Positions 41,521-51,069 are shown, counted from the stretch's first letter. The stretch is DNA of 64,000 bases from Caulobacter sp031457805 (GCF_031457805.1 NZ_JAVDXI010000002.1:372001-436000); one strand, 5' to 3'. Numbers and translations are program-made. The notes: generated by a model from the sequence alone, not told the origin.

Positions 41521-44016
41521 ATGAGAAACGTCCATCTGCTGGGGGTGTCAGCCCTGGCGCTCGCCATCGCTTCGCCGGCCTTGGCCCAGAGCCAATCGTC
41601 TAACGACAATTCCATCGCCGAGATCGTCGTCACCGCGACGAAGCGCGAACAGACCCTGCAAGACGTGCCGATCTCGGTCGCCGTCACCGGTCAACAGACG
41701 ATCGAACGCGCCCAGGTGCGCGACCTGATCGACCTGCAGTCGGTCGTCCCGTCGCTGAAGGTCTCGCAGTTCAATGCGACCGGCCAGACGAACTTCGTGA
41801 TCCGCGGCTTCGGCAACGGCAACGGCAACGACGGCATCGAAAGCTCGGTGGGCGTGTTCATCGACGGCGTCTACCGCTCGCGCTCGGCCGCGGCCCTGGA
41901 CGACCTTCCGGAAGTCGAACGCATCGAAGTGCTGCGCGGCCCGCAGTCGACCCTGTTCGGCAAGAACGTGTCGGCCGGCGCCATCAGCATCGTCACCAAG
42001 AAGCCGCAGTACGAATTCGGCGGCAAGATCGAAGGCACCTACGGCAACTTCAACGCCCAGCAGCTGAAGGGCACGATCACCGGTCCGCTGAGCGACACCG
42101 TCGCCGTCCGCGTCTCGGGCAGCTACAACAAGCGCGACGGCCTGTTCACGAACCTGACCACCGGCAACGACGTCAACAACCGTAACCGCTGGTCGATCCG
42201 CGGCGACCTGCTGGTCGAGCCCACCGACAAGCTGTCGATGCGCTTCATCGCCGACTACAACGAGATCACCGAGCGCTGCTGCGGCGTCAGCTCGATCTTC
42301 AACGGCCCGGCCACGCTGGCCATCGGCGGCGTGCTGCGCAAGCCGATCAGCGACACGACCAAGGTCTTCGACCGCAACGTGATCTTCAACACCGACCCCG
42401 AGAACGATCTGTCGGGTCGCGGCGTCTCCGGTCAGCTGGACTATGACTTGGGCTTCGCCAAGCTGACCTCGATCACGGCCTATCGGAACCAGAAGAACGC
42501 GTCATTCCAGGACATCGACTTCACCGGCGCTGACATCTCCAACAACCGCACCGCCAACGAGATCAAGACCTTCACCCAGGAAATCCGCCTGGCGTCGAAC
42601 AGCGAAGGTCCGTTCAACTGGCTGGTCGGCGGCTTCTTCCAGGACGAAAGCCTCGATACGGGCCGCACTGTCAGCTACGGCACGGACATCCGCGCCTATG
42701 CCGACGTCCTGTCCGGCGCGGTGCCTGCGACCCTGCTCGGCGCCCTGCCGCCGACGCTGCGTCCGGCCCTGACCGGTCGCTCGAACCTCTACGCGATCGA
42801 GTTCCTGCAGAGCCTGGTCACGCCGTCGATCCGTCCGGGCGCCACCTACTTCCAGGCGGGCCAAGGCATCGACGACTACTACAAGATGGACCAGCGCTCG
42901 GTCTCGCTGTTCAGCCAGTTCGACTACGAGGTCACCGAAAACCTCACCCTGACCGGCGGTCTGGCCTATCTGAAGGACACCAAGAAGGCCAAGTCGTTCG
43001 TCACCCTGAACGACCCCTTCTCGTCGCTGAACCTCGCCGCCGTGCCGCAGTTCACCGCCCTGGGCCTGCCGGGCAACATCTACAGCGCCCTGGGCGCGCT
43101 GCAGTTCTTCTACGGCAACACCACCAACCACGGCCCGGTCAACTATCCGAACGCCAACGAGTCCGGCCAGCTGAAGGGTGACAAGATCACCTACGCACTG
43201 CGCGCGGCCTATGACTTCGGCGCCATCAACGCCTATGTCAGCTACTCCACCGGCTGGAAGGCCGGCGCCTACAACCTGTCGTCCGACAGCCGTCCGCCGA
43301 ACGCCAACGGCGTCGGCCGCAGCGCCAATCCGGAAGACGTCGACGTTCTGGAAGCCGGCATGAAGGCCAACTTCCCGGGCGGTTACGCCAACGTCGCGGT
43401 GTTCCAGCAGTCGATCAAGGGCTTCCAGTCCAACGCCTTCACGGGCCTGGGCTACAGCCTGGTCAACGCCGGTGAAGAATCGGTCCGCGGCTTCGAAGTC
43501 GACAGCGCCTGGCGTCCGACGGGCTGGCTGAACCTGACGGCCGCTGTCACGTACCTCGATCCGAAGTACGACAGCTTCAAGGGCGCGGCCTGCGTGAACT
43601 ACGATACCGTGCGCTGCCCGGTCGATCCGACCACCGGCCGCCGTCCGAACTTCCGCGATCTGACGGGCGACGCCCCGGCGGGCATTCCGAAGTGGACGTT
43701 CTCCACCTCGGCGACCGTCAACCACGATTTCGGCGACTATCAGGCCTATGCGCGCGTCGAGTATGACTACACCAGCAAGACGCAGCTGACCGAAACCACC
43801 CCGCCGAACCTGTCGACCTACGGCCAGAACGTGGTCAACGCCAGCGTCGGCCTGACCAACACCGCCAAGGAGCTGGAAGTGATGCTCTGGGCCCGCAACC
43901 TGACCAAGGATGACGGGCTGATCTCGACCTTCCCGACGGTGGCTCAGGACGGCAGCTACAGCGGCTATCCGAACGCCCCGCGCACCTACGGCGTGACGGT
44001 CCGCAAGTCCTTCTAA
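41521..44016 (+). CDS. TonB-dependent receptor
   Basis: An 831-residue outer-membrane receptor. Signal peptide MRNVHLLGVSALALAIASPALA, TonB box region IAEIVVTATKREQTLQDVP, plug with LQSVVPSLKV, NFVIRGFG and VERIEVLRGPQSTLFGKNVS (residues 40-150), then a barrel ending YGVTVRKSF with a C-terminal Phe. I start at ATG 41521 with GGGAG 6 nt upstream; the open frame begins 57 nt earlier but without a signal peptide at its start. It is probably controlled by the divergent TetR and ends at a strong terminator at 44040. Ligand unknown. Confidence 0.94.
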   Translation: MRNVHLLGVSALALAIASPALAQSQSSNDNSIAEIVVTATKREQTLQDVPISVAVTGQQTIERAQVRDLIDLQSVVPSLKVSQFNATGQTNFVIRGFGNGNGNDGIESSVGVFIDGVYRSRSAAALDDLPEVERIEVLRGPQSTLFGKNVSAGAISIVTKKPQYEFGGKIEGTYGNFNAQQLKGTITGPLSDTVAVRVSGSYNKRDGLFTNLTTGNDVNNRNRWSIRGDLLVEPTDKLSMRFIADYNEITERCCGVSSIFNGPATLAIGGVLRKPISDTTKVFDRNVIFNTDPENDLSGRGVSGQLDYDLGFAKLTSITAYRNQKNASFQDIDFTGADISNNRTANEIKTFTQEIRLASNSEGPFNWLVGGFFQDESLDTGRTVSYGTDIRAYADVLSGAVPATLLGALPPTLRPALTGRSNLYAIEFLQSLVTPSIRPGATYFQAGQGIDDYYKMDQRSVSLFSQFDYEVTENLTLTGGLAYLKDTKKAKSFVTLNDPFSSLNLAAVPQFTALGLPGNIYSALGALQFFYGNTTNHGPVNYPNANESGQLKGDKITYALRAAYDFGAINAYVSYSTGWKAGAYNLSSDSRPPNANGVGRSANPEDVDVLEAGMKANFPGGYANVAVFQQSIKGFQSNAFTGLGYSLVNAGEESVRGFEVDSAWRPTGWLNLTAAVTYLDPKYDSFKGAACVNYDTVRCPVDPTTGRRPNFRDLTGDAPAGIPKWTFSTSATVNHDFGDYQAYARVEYDYTSKTQLTETTPPNLSTYGQNVVNASVGLTNTAKELEVMLWARNLTKDDGLISTFPTVAQDGSYSGYPNAPRTYGVTVRKSF

Positions 44017-44039
44017 GGTCTGGCGACACAGTCAAGGCG

Positions 44040-44075
44040 AGCGGCCCGGTCACCCGATCGGGCCGCTTTTCTTTT
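44040..44075 (+). terminator. intrinsic terminator after the TonB receptor
   Basis: AGCGGCCCG (44040-44048) pairs perfectly with CGGGCCGCT (44059-44067) around a 10-nt loop and is followed by TTTTCTTTT. It is 24 bp after the receptor stop. Confidence 0.9.
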
Positions 44076-44185
44076 GCATTCGGACGGCCGGGCGCGCGCG
44101 ACGACCTGACGCGTCGGCCAAGAACACGAGGCCCCCCCAAAAATCGCGTCCGACCGCGACTAAGGTCGCGGTGGCGCGCCGGCTA

Positions 44186-44199
44186 TGACAGCGCTATCA
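44186..44199. promoter_or_regulatory. LacI-type operator-like palindrome before GH3 gene
   Basis: TGACAGCGCTATCA differs from its reverse complement (TGATAGCGCTGTCA) at one position pair only and has a central GC, as in LacI-family operators. It is 47 bp before the GH3 ATG. The motif shares TGACAGCGCT with 3046-3055 upstream of another TonB receptor. Confidence 0.55.
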
Positions 44200-44245
44200 C
44201 TTTCGCGCCCGCCAGGGGCGAGAACATCAGAAAAGTAGGGATGGC

Positions 44246-46531
44246 ATGACGACGCGGCGTAATGTGATGGCGGGCGGCTTAGCCCTGGCGACCACCCTTC
44301 TTGCCCCGCGGCCCGGCCACGCCCAACCCGTCAACGCCGATCGCGTTCGCAAGGTCCAGGACCTGCTGTCGCGAATGACCCTGGACGAGAAGATCGGCCA
44401 GATGCACCAGCCGCCAGGAGGCCGCCAGAAGGCTCTGAATTCACGGATCGACGCTGCGGCGCTGGATCTGGTGCGCAAGGGCGGTGTCGGCTCGTACCTG
44501 CACGTCGCGGGCGCCCAGTTCCTGCGGGACCTGCAGAAGGTCGCGGTCGAAGAGTCACGCCTCAAGATTCCCCTGCTGTTCGCCATCGACGTGGTGCACG
44601 GCTATCGCACGCTCTACCCGGTCCCGCTGGCCATGGCCGCGACCTTCGATCCAGAGGCCTACCGCGCCTGCGCCCGCATGGCGGCGGTCGAGACCAGCGT
44701 CGCGGGACTGCACTGGACCTTCGCGCCGATGGTCGACGTGGCCCGCGATCCGCGCTGGGGTCGGGTCGTCGAAGGCTCGGGCGAAGACGCCTATCTCGGC
44801 TCAGTGATGAGCGTCGCCCAGACCGAAGGCTTCCAGACCAGGGACATGGCCGGCCGCGATACGGTTCTGGCCTGCGTCAAGCACTTCGGCGCCTATGGCG
44901 CGGTGGCCGGCGGTCGCGACTACGACAGCGCCGACATCTCGGACCGTACGCTGCACGAGGTGATCCTTCCGCCCTTCGCCGCCGGCAAGGCCGCAGGCGC
45001 GGGCTCGTACATGACCGCCTTCAACGATATCGGCGGCGTGCCGACCACCGCCAACGCCGCGCTTGTGCGGGGCCTGCTGCGCGACAAGTGGGGCTTTGAC
45101 GGCATCGTGGTCAGCGACTGGAACGCCATCGCCGAACTGATCGCCCACGGCGTCGCGGAAACCCCGGCTCAAGCGGCCGCCCTGGCCCTGAAGGCTGGCG
45201 TCGACATGGACATGGCCGGCGGGGTCTACGCCGCCCACCTGAAGACGGCGGTCGCCGAAGACCCTGCCCTCTTGCCACTGATTGACCAGGCCGTGACCCA
45301 TATCCTGATGACCAAGGCGCGGCTTGGCCTGTTCGATGACCCCTACCGCTTCGGCGACGTCGCCCGCGAAAAGACGGTGATGGTTTCCGCGCCGCACCGC
45401 GCCATCGCCCGCGACGCCGCCCGCAAGGCCGTCGTGCTGCTGAAGAACGACGGCGACCTGCTGCCGCTGGGCAAGAGCGCCAAGGTCGCCGTGGTCGGGG
45501 CCCTGGCCGACGACGCCCGCAGCGCGATCGGATCCTGGAAGGCGCGGGGCGAGGAGACGGACGCCGTCACCCTGGTCTCGGCGCTGAAGACCCGCCTGCC
45601 CGGCGTCGTCTACGCCCCCGGGGCCGCGCCGCGCTCGGACGACCTGTCGGGGATCGCCGCCGCCGTGGAGGCCGCCAAGGCCGCCGATGTCACCCTGCTG
45701 GTGGTCGGCGAGGACTTCGACCACAGCGCCGAATCCCGCAGCCGCTCGGACCTCTCCCTGCCCGGTGGCCAGAAGGCTTTGGCGGACGCGATCCTGGCGA
45801 CCGGGAAGCCCGTTGTTCTGCTGGTGATGGGCGGCCGACCGCTGGCCATCCCCGATCTGCTGGCCAAGGCGCCGGCGGCGCTGATGACCTGGCTGCTGGG
45901 CGTCGAAAGCGGCCCGGCCCTGGCCGACATCTTGCTGGGCGACGCATCGCCGGCGGGACGCCTGCCGATGGGCTTGCCGCGCGCCTCGGGCGCTCTGCCC
46001 GAGACCTACGCCCACTATCCCACCGGCCGACCGGCTGACCCCGACCTCGCCAAGGACACCGTGCGCTATCACGACCTGGACATCGGCCCGGTCTATCCGT
46101 TCGGCCACGGTCTGTCGTACGCCCGCTTCGCCTATTCCGACCTTTCGCTGGACAAGGCCGCCATCGGCGCCGGCGAAACCGTGCTGGCCACCGTGACCGT
46201 GACGAACACCGGCAAGGTCACCGCCGACGAGGTCGTGCAGCTCTACATGCGCGACCCGGTGGCGGCCGTTGCGCGGCCGGTCAAGGAACTGCGGGGTTTC
46301 CATCGCCTGACGCTGAAGCCGGGCGAGAGCCGGCGACTGACCTTCGCCCTCTCGGCCCGCCAGTGCGCCTTCTGGGAGGCTGGCCGTTGGCGGATCCAGA
46401 AGGGTCGGATCGACCTGATGGTCGGCGCCTCATCGGCGGATCTTCGCAGCCGGGCCGCGTTCATGATTGACGCAGACGGGTGGAGCGACACGTCGCCGGC
46501 GGCGATCAAGACGCTGGTTTCGGAATCCTGA
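44246..46531 (+). CDS. GH3 family beta-glucosidase/xylosidase, exported
   Basis: A 761-residue glycoside hydrolase acting on exo-beta-linkages. The leader MTTRRNVMAGGLALATTLLA carries twin arginines and may be a Tat signal. GH3 motifs follow: LTLDEKIGQMHQ, IPLLFAIDVVHGYRTLYPVP, KHFGAYGAVAGGRDYDSADI, the nucleophile Asp291 in IVVSDWNAI, then the C-terminal sandwich (VVLLKNDGDLLPL, LVVGEDFDHSAESRSRSDLS) and a fibronectin-like domain from about residue 645 (VTVTNTGKVTADEVVQLYMR). The likely acid/base Glu is in the second domain. Length is normal for BglX-like periplasmic enzymes. A LacI-type palindrome upstream suggests sugar induction. Confidence 0.93.
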   Translation: MTTRRNVMAGGLALATTLLAPRPGHAQPVNADRVRKVQDLLSRMTLDEKIGQMHQPPGGRQKALNSRIDAAALDLVRKGGVGSYLHVAGAQFLRDLQKVAVEESRLKIPLLFAIDVVHGYRTLYPVPLAMAATFDPEAYRACARMAAVETSVAGLHWTFAPMVDVARDPRWGRVVEGSGEDAYLGSVMSVAQTEGFQTRDMAGRDTVLACVKHFGAYGAVAGGRDYDSADISDRTLHEVILPPFAAGKAAGAGSYMTAFNDIGGVPTTANAALVRGLLRDKWGFDGIVVSDWNAIAELIAHGVAETPAQAAALALKAGVDMDMAGGVYAAHLKTAVAEDPALLPLIDQAVTHILMTKARLGLFDDPYRFGDVAREKTVMVSAPHRAIARDAARKAVVLLKNDGDLLPLGKSAKVAVVGALADDARSAIGSWKARGEETDAVTLVSALKTRLPGVVYAPGAAPRSDDLSGIAAAVEAAKAADVTLLVVGEDFDHSAESRSRSDLSLPGGQKALADAILATGKPVVLLVMGGRPLAIPDLLAKAPAALMTWLLGVESGPALADILLGDASPAGRLPMGLPRASGALPETYAHYPTGRPADPDLAKDTVRYHDLDIGPVYPFGHGLSYARFAYSDLSLDKAAIGAGETVLATVTVTNTGKVTADEVVQLYMRDPVAAVARPVKELRGFHRLTLKPGESRRLTFALSARQCAFWEAGRWRIQKGRIDLMVGASSADLRSRAAFMIDADGWSDTSPAAIKTLVSES

Positions 46532-46670
46532 CGCCCTGGATGCTCAAAAGCGCGGCGCCTGCGCCGGTTTGTCGCACTGGTGTGACAGACTGGCGCGTTG
46601 CTTCGGAGCGTGACTCATTGGATGTGTCGCCTACTCGGCGCACCCCACCGCGTCCGACACCTTTTTGTTG

Positions 46671-46704
46671 AGCCGGCTGGTCCTCTTCGGAGGGCCAGCC
46701 GGTT
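46671..46704 (+). terminator. intrinsic terminator with TTCG tetraloop after GH3
   Basis: AGCCGGCTGGTCCTC (46671-46685) pairs with 46690-46703/4 around the stable TTCG loop, with one T-G pair, then TCTCTTT. It is 140 bp past the GH3 stop with no gene seen in between. Confidence 0.8.
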
Positions 46705-46820
46705 CTCTTTCCGGTTCACGGCTTCGCCCTAAAAGGCGCATGGGCCGACCTCGCTTACAGCTTCGCGTTTCCGCCGCCCCGCTTAACCGCCCGTTTGAAC
46801 ACGAGCACACGCGCACCATC

Positions 46821-46955
46821 ATGCTATCGGCCAACGCCCCGTTCAGCTTCAGCCTCAGCGCCTTTCTGATGCGCCGGGTTCTGCCCGTGGCGATCACCCT
46901 GTACCTGTGGCTGGGCCTGGTCAGCGCCTTGCAGCTGACCCATCTGACCTACTGA
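46821..46955 (+). CDS. possible 44-residue membrane peptide
   Basis: A short frame, MLSANAPFSFSLSAFLMRRV followed by LPVAITLYLWLGLVSALQLT and HLTY, with one convincing hydrophobic helix. It has no clear ribosome site and ends directly against the convergent GH43 gene. The frame opens earlier, at 46665, but that part crosses the terminator stem. It could be a real small protein or chance. Confidence 0.35.
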   Translation: MLSANAPFSFSLSAFLMRRVLPVAITLYLWLGLVSALQLTHLTY

Positions 46956-48596
46956 TCAGAACGGCGCGTGTGGGGCGTAGTCTCGCTCCTGATAGTCAAA
47001 CCAATCGAAGTCCGCAGGCGTCCCTGCGCCGGACATGTCCTGGCACGCCATGCCCACGAAGGCGCCCGTAAAGTTCGGCGCGCCCGGGGCGGTGGCCTCG
47101 TCGGACAGGATCGAGGCGTCGAACACTTCCGGCAGCCACTGCCACGTTCCGCCGCCCTGTCGGAAGCCGAAGCGCAGCCGCTCGAAATCCACCTCGACCC
47201 GCAGTTCGACCGCTCCCGAAGCCATCGGGATGGGCGCGGTGAAACTGTCGGTCTGAGGGCTGTCAGGCGTACAGGTCATCACGCGCAGGTGCTTGCCGAC
47301 CTCGTCGTCGTGGGTGACATGCAGATAGTGGAGCTTGGAGCCGTTGTAGTAGCAGACAAGGCCCGCCGCCTGCTGGAAGTGGGCGGGCTCGAAGTCCAGG
47401 CTCGTCGCGGCCGAGTAGCAGTGCGCCTGTTGGCGTCGCGCCACCAGCGCTTGGGTGAAGACGCTGCCCAGGCTTTCGCGCCCGTAGAGGCGCAGGAAGC
47501 CCGGACGAGCGCTCAGGCTGAAGATCGTGTCCGGATGCGGCGTTCGGAGCCACTGGAAGTCGATCGGCAGGTCCGTCGCGTCGAAATCCTCTCGCACTGG
47601 CGTCATGGGCCAGGGGTGGTCATCCAGACCCGCGCCGGGCGTCTCCAGCGTGGGATCGCCAGAACCATCCAGCGTTCGCGGCCAGCCGTCAGCGTCCCAG
47701 ATCAGCTTCTGGATCGCGGTCTCGCGCCCGAGCACACAGCGCCCTCGGCCGGGCAGCGGCCGCCCGCAGAGATAGACGATGTAGGTCGCGCCGTCGGCGG
47801 TCTCGATCAGGTCGCCGTGGCCGGCCCGGTGCAGCGGCGCGTGCGGGCGATCCCGCGCGGTCAGGAGATAGGTGTCGGGGTGCAGCTCGTAGGGACCGTC
47901 GATCGTACGAGACCTGGCCAGCGTCGCCGCGTGGCCCCAGCCGGTGCCGCCTTCGGCGGTCAGCAGGTAGTACCAGCCGTCGCGCTTGTAGAGATGCGGC
48001 GCCTCGGTAAGGCCGATCGGCGTGCCTTCGAAGATCACCTTGCGCTCGCCGACCAGCCGCTGCTCGGCGACCGAAAACTCCTGCAGGACGATGCCGGCGA
48101 AGCGGTTACGGCCGGGCCGGTGATCCCACAGCTGGTTGAGCAGCCACTTGCGGCCGTCATCGTCGTGGAACAGCGAGGGGTCAAAGCCGGAGCTGTTCAG
48201 GTGGATGGGATCCGACCACTCTCCATCGATGGTTTCGCAGGTGACGAGGTAGTTGTGGAAGTCGCGCAGCGACGCCCCCGACGCCCCGCCGACCGTGGTC
48301 CGCCCATAGCGCTTCACGTCGGTGAAGATCAGCCAGAACCGACCGTCGGCGTAGGTCAGGCACGGGGCCCAGACGCCGCAACCGTCGGGATCGCCCATCA
48401 TGTTCAACTGGCTGGGCCGCCGCAGCGGGCGGCTGAGCAGGCGCCAGTTCCGCAGGTCCCGCGAATGGTGGATCTGCACGCCCGGGAACCACTCGAACGT
48501 CGAGGTGGCGATGTAATAGTCCTCGCCGACGCGAACGATCGACGGGTCGGGATTGAAGCCGCGCAGGATCGGGTTGCGGATCAGATCGTTGCTCAT
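46956..48596 (-). CDS. xynB: GH43 beta-xylosidase/arabinofuranosidase
   Basis: A 546-residue cytoplasmic glycosidase that would cut xylo-oligosaccharides. Five-bladed GH43 domain: NPILRGFNPDPSIVRVGEDY with the general-base Asp, YIATSTFEWFPGVQIHHSRD, GVWAPCLTYADGRFWLIFTD, FDPSLFHDDDGRKWLLNQLW and the acid Glu region GLTEAPHLYKRDGWYYLLTA. A C-terminal beta-sandwich (about residues 340-546, LYGRESLGSVFTQALVARRQ) matches XynB3-type xylosidases. It has no signal peptide. ATG 48596 overlaps the stop of the transporter gene by 4 bp, so sugar uptake and cleavage are coupled. Confidence 0.93.
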   Translation of the reverse strand: MSNDLIRNPILRGFNPDPSIVRVGEDYYIATSTFEWFPGVQIHHSRDLRNWRLLSRPLRRPSQLNMMGDPDGCGVWAPCLTYADGRFWLIFTDVKRYGRTTVGGASGASLRDFHNYLVTCETIDGEWSDPIHLNSSGFDPSLFHDDDGRKWLLNQLWDHRPGRNRFAGIVLQEFSVAEQRLVGERKVIFEGTPIGLTEAPHLYKRDGWYYLLTAEGGTGWGHAATLARSRTIDGPYELHPDTYLLTARDRPHAPLHRAGHGDLIETADGATYIVYLCGRPLPGRGRCVLGRETAIQKLIWDADGWPRTLDGSGDPTLETPGAGLDDHPWPMTPVREDFDATDLPIDFQWLRTPHPDTIFSLSARPGFLRLYGRESLGSVFTQALVARRQQAHCYSAATSLDFEPAHFQQAAGLVCYYNGSKLHYLHVTHDDEVGKHLRVMTCTPDSPQTDSFTAPIPMASGAVELRVEVDFERLRFGFRQGGGTWQWLPEVFDASILSDEATAPGAPNFTGAFVGMACQDMSGAGTPADFDWFDYQERDYAPHAPF

Positions 48597-49855
48597 GCGG
48601 CGGCCTTGGCGGGAGCGGCGGGGTCTTTGACAAGGGTCCACAGCAGCACGGCGCCCGCGATATCGAGCACGCCCAGCGCGATGAAGAACGGGTCATAGCC
48701 GATCTTGGCCACCAGCCCGCCGATCAGCAGCGAGAACAGCAGCAGCCCAAGATTGCCCATCATCCCGGCCAGCCCCGCCACGGTGGCGACCTCGTTGCGA
48801 CGGAACAGGTCCGAGGCCATGGTGATCACCGTCACCGACAGCGTCTGGTGGGCGAAGCCCCCCAGGCACAGCAGCGCGATCGCGGCGTAGGCGCTCTCGA
48901 CCTTGCCGACAAACATCATGCCCGTCATCAGCACCGCCCCCAGGGTGAAGGCGATGCGGCGGGCGTTGATCAGCGACACGCCGCGCTTCTGCAGGAACAT
49001 CGCGATCACCGGCCCCGCCAAGCAGCCGAGATCGGCGGCCACAAACGGCATCCAGGCGAACAGCGCGATCTGCTTGAGATCGAACCCACGAGTCTGGGAC
49101 AGATAGAGCGGCACCCAGAAGGCCAGCGTGCCCCAGGTGGGGTCGGCCAGGAAGCGCGGCAGGGCGATGCCCCAGAACTGGCCTTGCTTGAGGATCGATA
49201 CGATCGACGGACGCGCCGCGACCGCCTCCAGGTGGGCCTCCTGCCCTGCGGCGATCACCGCCCGCTCCTCGTCGGTCATCGACGGATGCTCTTCGGGCGA
49301 GCGGTAGAAGGCCAGCCACAGCACCACCCACACCAGGCCCATCACCCCGGTCAGCACGAAGGCGGCCCGCCAGTTCCAGGTCAGCACGGCCCAGACCACC
49401 AAGGGCGGCGCCAGCACCGAACCGATCGACGCGCCGATGTTGAACACGCCGCCGGCGAAGCCGCGCTCCTTGGCCGGGAACCAGATCGCGACGGTCTTCA
49501 TCCCGGCCGGCTGGGCCGAGCCCTCGGCCAGACCCAGAAAGCCGCGCAAGACCGCGAAGCCCTGCCAGGTGTTGGCCAGGCCGTGAGCCATGGCGATCAG
49601 CGACCAGGCGACGGCAAAGACGGCGAAGCCGGTGCGCAGGCCCAAGGTGTCGAGGACGTAGCCGCAGATGGGCTGCAGCATGATCCCCAGCTGAAACGCG
49701 CTGGTGATCCAGGAATACTCGGTCACCGAGATGCCGAGGTCCTTGAGCAGCGTCGGCGCGGCCACGCCCATCGTCGAGCGCGTCAGGTAGTTGATGATCG
49801 CGCCCAGCATCACCAGGCCGATGATCCACCAGCGCAGGGCTTTCAACTTCGGCAA
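48593..49855 (-). CDS. MFS transporter, ExuT/hexuronate-like (ACS family)
   Basis: A 420-residue permease with 12 predicted membrane helices. The first helix and loop, IIGLVMLGAIINYLTRSTMG, then SVTEYSWITSAFQLGIMLQP and the RGFLGLAEGSAQPAGMKTVAIWFPAKERG run, are typical of the anion:cation symporters that import hexuronates. The start appears to be TTG 49855 (MPKLKALRWW), with GGGGA about 9 nt before; no ATG fits until residue 16. It leads an operon with the GH43 enzyme. Upstream lie a LacI-type palindrome and GntR-type half-sites. Confidence 0.9.
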   Translation of the reverse strand: MPKLKALRWWIIGLVMLGAIINYLTRSTMGVAAPTLLKDLGISVTEYSWITSAFQLGIMLQPICGYVLDTLGLRTGFAVFAVAWSLIAMAHGLANTWQGFAVLRGFLGLAEGSAQPAGMKTVAIWFPAKERGFAGGVFNIGASIGSVLAPPLVVWAVLTWNWRAAFVLTGVMGLVWVVLWLAFYRSPEEHPSMTDEERAVIAAGQEAHLEAVAARPSIVSILKQGQFWGIALPRFLADPTWGTLAFWVPLYLSQTRGFDLKQIALFAWMPFVAADLGCLAGPVIAMFLQKRGVSLINARRIAFTLGAVLMTGMMFVGKVESAYAAIALLCLGGFAHQTLSVTVITMASDLFRRNEVATVAGLAGMMGNLGLLLFSLLIGGLVAKIGYDPFFIALGVLDIAGAVLLWTLVKDPAAPAKAAA

Positions 49856-49890
49856 GGCGCTTCCCCATCAAGCCCTGAACGGCTCGTTGC

Positions 49891-49940
49891 TGGTACCGCT
49901 ACCGCCGAAGTGGTCAGACGTCCACCTCCTTAGGTCAGAC
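49891..49940. promoter_or_regulatory. operators before the transporter-GH43 operon
   Basis: TGGTACCGCTACCG (49891-49904) is a near-palindrome with central CG, close in form to the operators known for LacI-family XylR in Caulobacter. Next to it, AAGTGGTCAGACGTCCAC (49908-49925) and AGGTCAGAC (49932-49940) share GGTCAGAC with the GntR-type palindromes near manD. Dual control by xylose and uronate signals is plausible but inferred. Confidence 0.5.
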
Positions 49941-49953
49941 GTAGACTTTAGTC

Positions 49954-50451
49954 TTAGTTGTCATGAGGATGACCGGCCTTCAGCGCCTTGCTCCGACTCG
50001 ACGCAGCTTTGCGCGACGTCGGCTTGCTTTCACGCTTCGAGGTCTTGCGCCGCGCCCGCGCCGCCTTTTCGGCGGACAGCTTCTCGACCGCCTGAACGTG
50101 GCGCTCGGCGCGCGCCTTGCAGCGGCCATGCAACACCTCAAGCTCCTTGTCGGTCAGCTTTTCGATGCCGATGAATGCGTCTTCGGCCTCGGTGGACGCG
50201 CGGATAAGCTCATCGAGCTTGGTTTGCAGCGCCAGGCTGTCGCGGTTCTGAGTGTTCTGGATCAGGAACACCATCAGGAAGGTGACGATGGTGGTGCCGG
50301 TGTTGATCACCAGCTGCCAGGTTTCGGAAAACCTGAAGATCGGGCCCGAGACGGCCCACGCCAGCACGACGCCCACACAGATCAGGAACGCCGGCGGGCT
50401 GCCCGTGGCCCGGGCGGTGACATTGGCGAACTTGGCGAACAGTTTGTCCAC
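49954..50451 (-). CDS. low-affinity iron permease family protein
   Basis: A 165-residue membrane protein with two helices (PPAFLICVGVVLAWAVSGPI and LVINTGTTIVTFLMVFLIQN) followed by NTQNRDSLALQTKLDELIRA, the signature of the low-affinity iron permease family (PF04120). The C-terminal 50 residues are Lys/Arg/Ser-rich and vary in the family. Despite the name, iron transport is doubtful for bacterial members. It is preceded by a small gene on the same strand (50480). Confidence 0.88.
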   Translation of the reverse strand: MDKLFAKFANVTARATGSPPAFLICVGVVLAWAVSGPIFRFSETWQLVINTGTTIVTFLMVFLIQNTQNRDSLALQTKLDELIRASTEAEDAFIGIEKLTDKELEVLHGRCKARAERHVQAVEKLSAEKAARARRKTSKRESKPTSRKAASSRSKALKAGHPHDN

Positions 50452-50479
50452 GGCGGCCTCCTTCGGCGCCGTGAAACGC

Positions 50480-50731
50480 TCAGGCCTCTACGCTGGCTCC
50501 AGCGGAGATCGATACAGGCACGGGCGCCGACGCCGGGCGATCGACCTCGCCGACAAAGCGGTCCGGTCCGTTCTGAGACTCGGGCTCCCAGACGAAGACG
50601 CTGGCGCAATCATGCGCCGCCGCGATCTCGCCCGCCAGCTCCAGGGCGTCGGCGTCCTCGCCGGCGCTCTCGGCGATGAAGGTCAGAGAAACGCCATCGG
50701 CGCGTTGGGGATAGAATAGATAGGTGGGCAT
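50480..50731 (-). CDS. small conserved hypothetical protein
   Basis: An 83-residue acidic soluble protein, MPTYLFYPQRADGVSLTFIA, then DALELAGEIAAAHDCASVFV and WEPESQNGPDRFVGEV. GGAG lies 7 nt before ATG 50731. Composition and start site look genuine. I recall similar short proteins in Caulobacter but no function. It lies 28 bp upstream of the iron-permease-like gene and is probably co-transcribed. Confidence 0.65.
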   Translation of the reverse strand: MPTYLFYPQRADGVSLTFIAESAGEDADALELAGEIAAAHDCASVFVWEPESQNGPDRFVGEVDRPASAPVPVSISAGASVEA

Positions 50732-51069
50732 ACACTGCTCCAGCTTCACGAGCGGGAGCTTAAACTTAAGCTTAAGCTTCTTCTCTCAGTCACCAGCGCT
50801 CGAAGACACCGTTCTAGTGATGGCGTAAGCTTATCACCCGCATTGAGTTTTATCGATAGAAAAGACTCTGGGCTTATAATCACTATTTGTCGTGAACCCG
50901 ACATTACTTGGCAGCCACCTCTGTCGGAATCTTCACTTCCGCTCTGCTCAAAGGTTGGCGCGCTCCCTTGCGCGAGACAAGACGCGGTTGGACGACCCTG
51001 CAAATTCCGGTGGCGAGGCGGCCGCGCCTGACTCAATCTGCAGGAACACAAGGCGACGGAGGATGCGCG
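50732..51069. other. divergent gene-free interval with CTTAAGCTTAAG run
   Basis: 338 bp between divergent small-protein and VOC genes. AAACTTAAGCTTAAGCTT at about 50762-50779 is a self-complementary AT-rich run close to the leftward gene and could be promoter or binding site. The middle is AT-richer than the surroundings. No gene supported. Confidence 0.4.

Noticed and set aside
48693..49871. 392-codon minus-strand frame overlapping the ExuT-like gene
   Set aside because: Although it starts with ATG, it has no membrane helices or motifs; the frame starting TTG 49855 gives a complete 12-helix transporter.
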